From positions 1 through 34,061 of the forward strand of contig CAYMFF010000027.1 of the NCBI GenBank assembly GCA_964389575.1: DNA of 34,061 nucleotides, written 5' to 3'. The position numbers were made by a program, and so were the translations under genes. The stretch comes from JAGNRR01 sp964389575. Lineage in GTDB: Bacteria; Bacteroidota; Bacteroidia; Chitinophagales; Chitinophagaceae. A model generated the notes under the pieces. The model searched no databases and was not told where the DNA came from. It worked only from the letters and a program-made list of their open reading frames with translations. Positions 33,073 through 34,061 of the stretch are shown here, piece by piece (within the stretch, counting starts at the first letter, position 1; each line of letters opens with the position of its first letter).

Positions 33073-33714
33073 ATGATAATTTTTGGAACGCGAGGGGTGA
33101 AGTCTACTAAAGAAACGGGTCAATTTAATTGTCCCCAATGTGAAAGACAAACTGGCTATCGTCATAGAAAAGTTACTAAATTTTTTACCCTATATTTTAT
33201 TCCCTTAATTCCATTGGGTAGTGCTGGGGAGTATGTAGAGTGTAATCAATGCAAATGCACTTTTATTCCTCGAGTTTTAGATAATTCGCCATCAACACCG
33301 AACAATGATCGAGAGGCATTTATTGCGATTTATGAAAAAGCAATAAAGCATTCTATGGTTTTAATCATGTTGGCTGATGGTGTTGTTGAAGAGGCGGAGA
33401 AAGTACAAGTGCTAAAAGTAATAAATCAGTATAGCCATAATGATATGACTATGAAAGAATTGGAAGAATATATAGCGCAACTGCAAAACAGTATCGAGAA
33501 AACGAATACTTATTTGGCTTCTATTGGTCCTATGCTTAACGAACATGGCAAAGAAGAAATCATTAAGGCTGCTTTAAGTGTTGCCGCATCTGATGGGCAT
33601 ATTGATGGCACTGAAATTGATGAGATTGAAGAAATGGGTAAAGCCATGGAAATGTCTAAAGCTCATATCTCAGGGATATTAGCTAGTGTCAAACAACCGG
33701 CATCTTTGAATTGA
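33073..33714 (+). CDS. Zinc-ribbon protein with TerB-like domain
   Basis: The 213-residue protein starts with a two-Cys-pair zinc ribbon (C20-x2-C23 and C57-x2-C60) flanking a hydrophobic segment FFTLYFIPLIPLG (37-49), as in zinc-ribbon domains of membrane-associated proteins. From about residue 78 an acidic all-helical domain resembles TerB-type (tellurite-resistance B-like) domains, with LIMLADGVVEEAEKVQVLKV and a second DGHIDGTEIDEIEEMG motif of Ca- or metal-binding appearance. The role is unknown, and no other tellurite-resistance genes are near. Confidence 0.8.
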   Translation: MIIFGTRGVKSTKETGQFNCPQCERQTGYRHRKVTKFFTLYFIPLIPLGSAGEYVECNQCKCTFIPRVLDNSPSTPNNDREAFIAIYEKAIKHSMVLIMLADGVVEEAEKVQVLKVINQYSHNDMTMKELEEYIAQLQNSIEKTNTYLASIGPMLNEHGKEEIIKAALSVAASDGHIDGTEIDEIEEMGKAMEMSKAHISGILASVKQPASLN

Positions 33715-33783
33715 TTGAGGTAAGGTAACTTCTTATTCTTTCGTATGAATTAATTGTGCTTAATAGAAGGAGTTTGTAAAAAT

Positions 33784-34061
33784 CTACTTCCTGTTTACTT
33801 GCAAACTAAGATGTCTCTGCAGATACTTGCCCAGAATATCAAATTCTAAATTAACAGCATCGTTTTCTTTCATTGTATGAAAGCTTGTGTTTTCAAAAGT
33901 ATATGGAATGATAGTTACCTTAAAGGAATTTTCACTCACATCAAAACAAGTGAGGCTTACTCCATTAATCACAATAGATCCTTTTTCTACAATAAGTGAG
34001 GCGAATGATGGGTCAAAAAGAAAAGAATAGGTTCTGTTCTCTCCATCAGCGTTTACTGCGA
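33784..34061 (-). CDS. ribE: Riboflavin synthase, alpha chain (5' part cut off)
   Basis: The frame is open from the right edge to the stop at 33784, giving 91 residues of the C-terminal lumazine-binding repeat: LIVEKGSIVINGVSLTC, IPYTFENTSF and DAVNLEFDILGKYLQRHL. These match the second repeat of riboflavin synthase, which dismutates 6,7-dimethyl-8-ribityllumazine to riboflavin. The start and the first repeat lie beyond the window. A GTG near 33970 falls inside the domain and is not the start. Confidence 0.9.
   Translation of the reverse strand, partial: AVNADGENRTYSFLFDPSFASLIVEKGSIVINGVSLTCFDVSENSFKVTIIPYTFENTSFHTMKENDAVNLEFDILGKYLQRHLSLQVNRK

Noticed and set aside
1..34061. CRISPR array, tRNA or rRNA genes
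   Set aside because: No regularly spaced direct repeats were found, and no cloverleaf or rRNA-like sequence was recognised on reading both strands.

Overview
The window looks like an AT-rich chromosomal segment of a Bacteroidota bacterium, probably of a Flavobacteriales- or Chitinophagales-like lineage. The evidence is a type IX secretion C-terminal sorting domain, a fused alpha-beta branched-chain 2-oxoacid dehydrogenase E1, a DUF2490 outer-membrane barrel, the DUF2339/DUF3999 pair, promoter-like TTG-N19-TAnnTTTG sequences and several start codons without a Shine-Dalgarno sequence. I cannot name the genus. No rRNA, tRNA, insertion sequence, phage module or CRISPR array was seen.

Positions 1-588 hold no confident gene. 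They contain a possible CDS end, three strong stem-loops and the first copy of a 67-bp intergenic repeat. An SRAP-family gene follows (589-1215). The minus-strand block 1304-5612 is a tightly packed operon transcribed right to left: ECF sigma factor, short single-pass anti-sigma-like protein, Spy/CnrX-like periplasmic protein, MbnP-like copper protein, MbnH/MauG-like di-heme enzyme, then a YHYH-domain protein with a T9SS tag. It ends at a clear intrinsic terminator. This is the most interesting part of the window: a self-regulated, metal-responsive-looking module built round an MbnP/MbnH pair with no methanobactin genes in view.

A divergent intergenic region with the second repeat copy leads to pyrG (CTP synthase), which meets a DUF2490 barrel gene tail to tail. 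Next come a type III polyketide synthase and its methyltransferase (minus strand), and divergently an overlapping pair of unknown function, a lipoprotein and a 795-residue exported protein (10394-13742). Back on the minus strand, a fused bkd E1, a LysE-family exporter and a UbiA-family prenyltransferase form a unit that could supply, prenylate or export the polyketide product; that link is inference.

The rest is mostly housekeeping and envelope genes: a PRiA4 ORF-3-like protein overlapping miaA, a membrane-anchored coiled-coil protein, recF, an enlarged lgt, a bacilliredoxin, DUF2339 with DUF3999, a membrane transglutaminase-like protein, an exported M16 peptidase, a DUF6624 lipoprotein behind a membrane-anchored FMN-binding glutamate synthase-like protein, a zinc-ribbon/TerB-like protein, and the 3' part of riboflavin synthase at the right edge. 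Several genes have TTG as the only plausible start, and three convergent pairs overlap at their stop codons.
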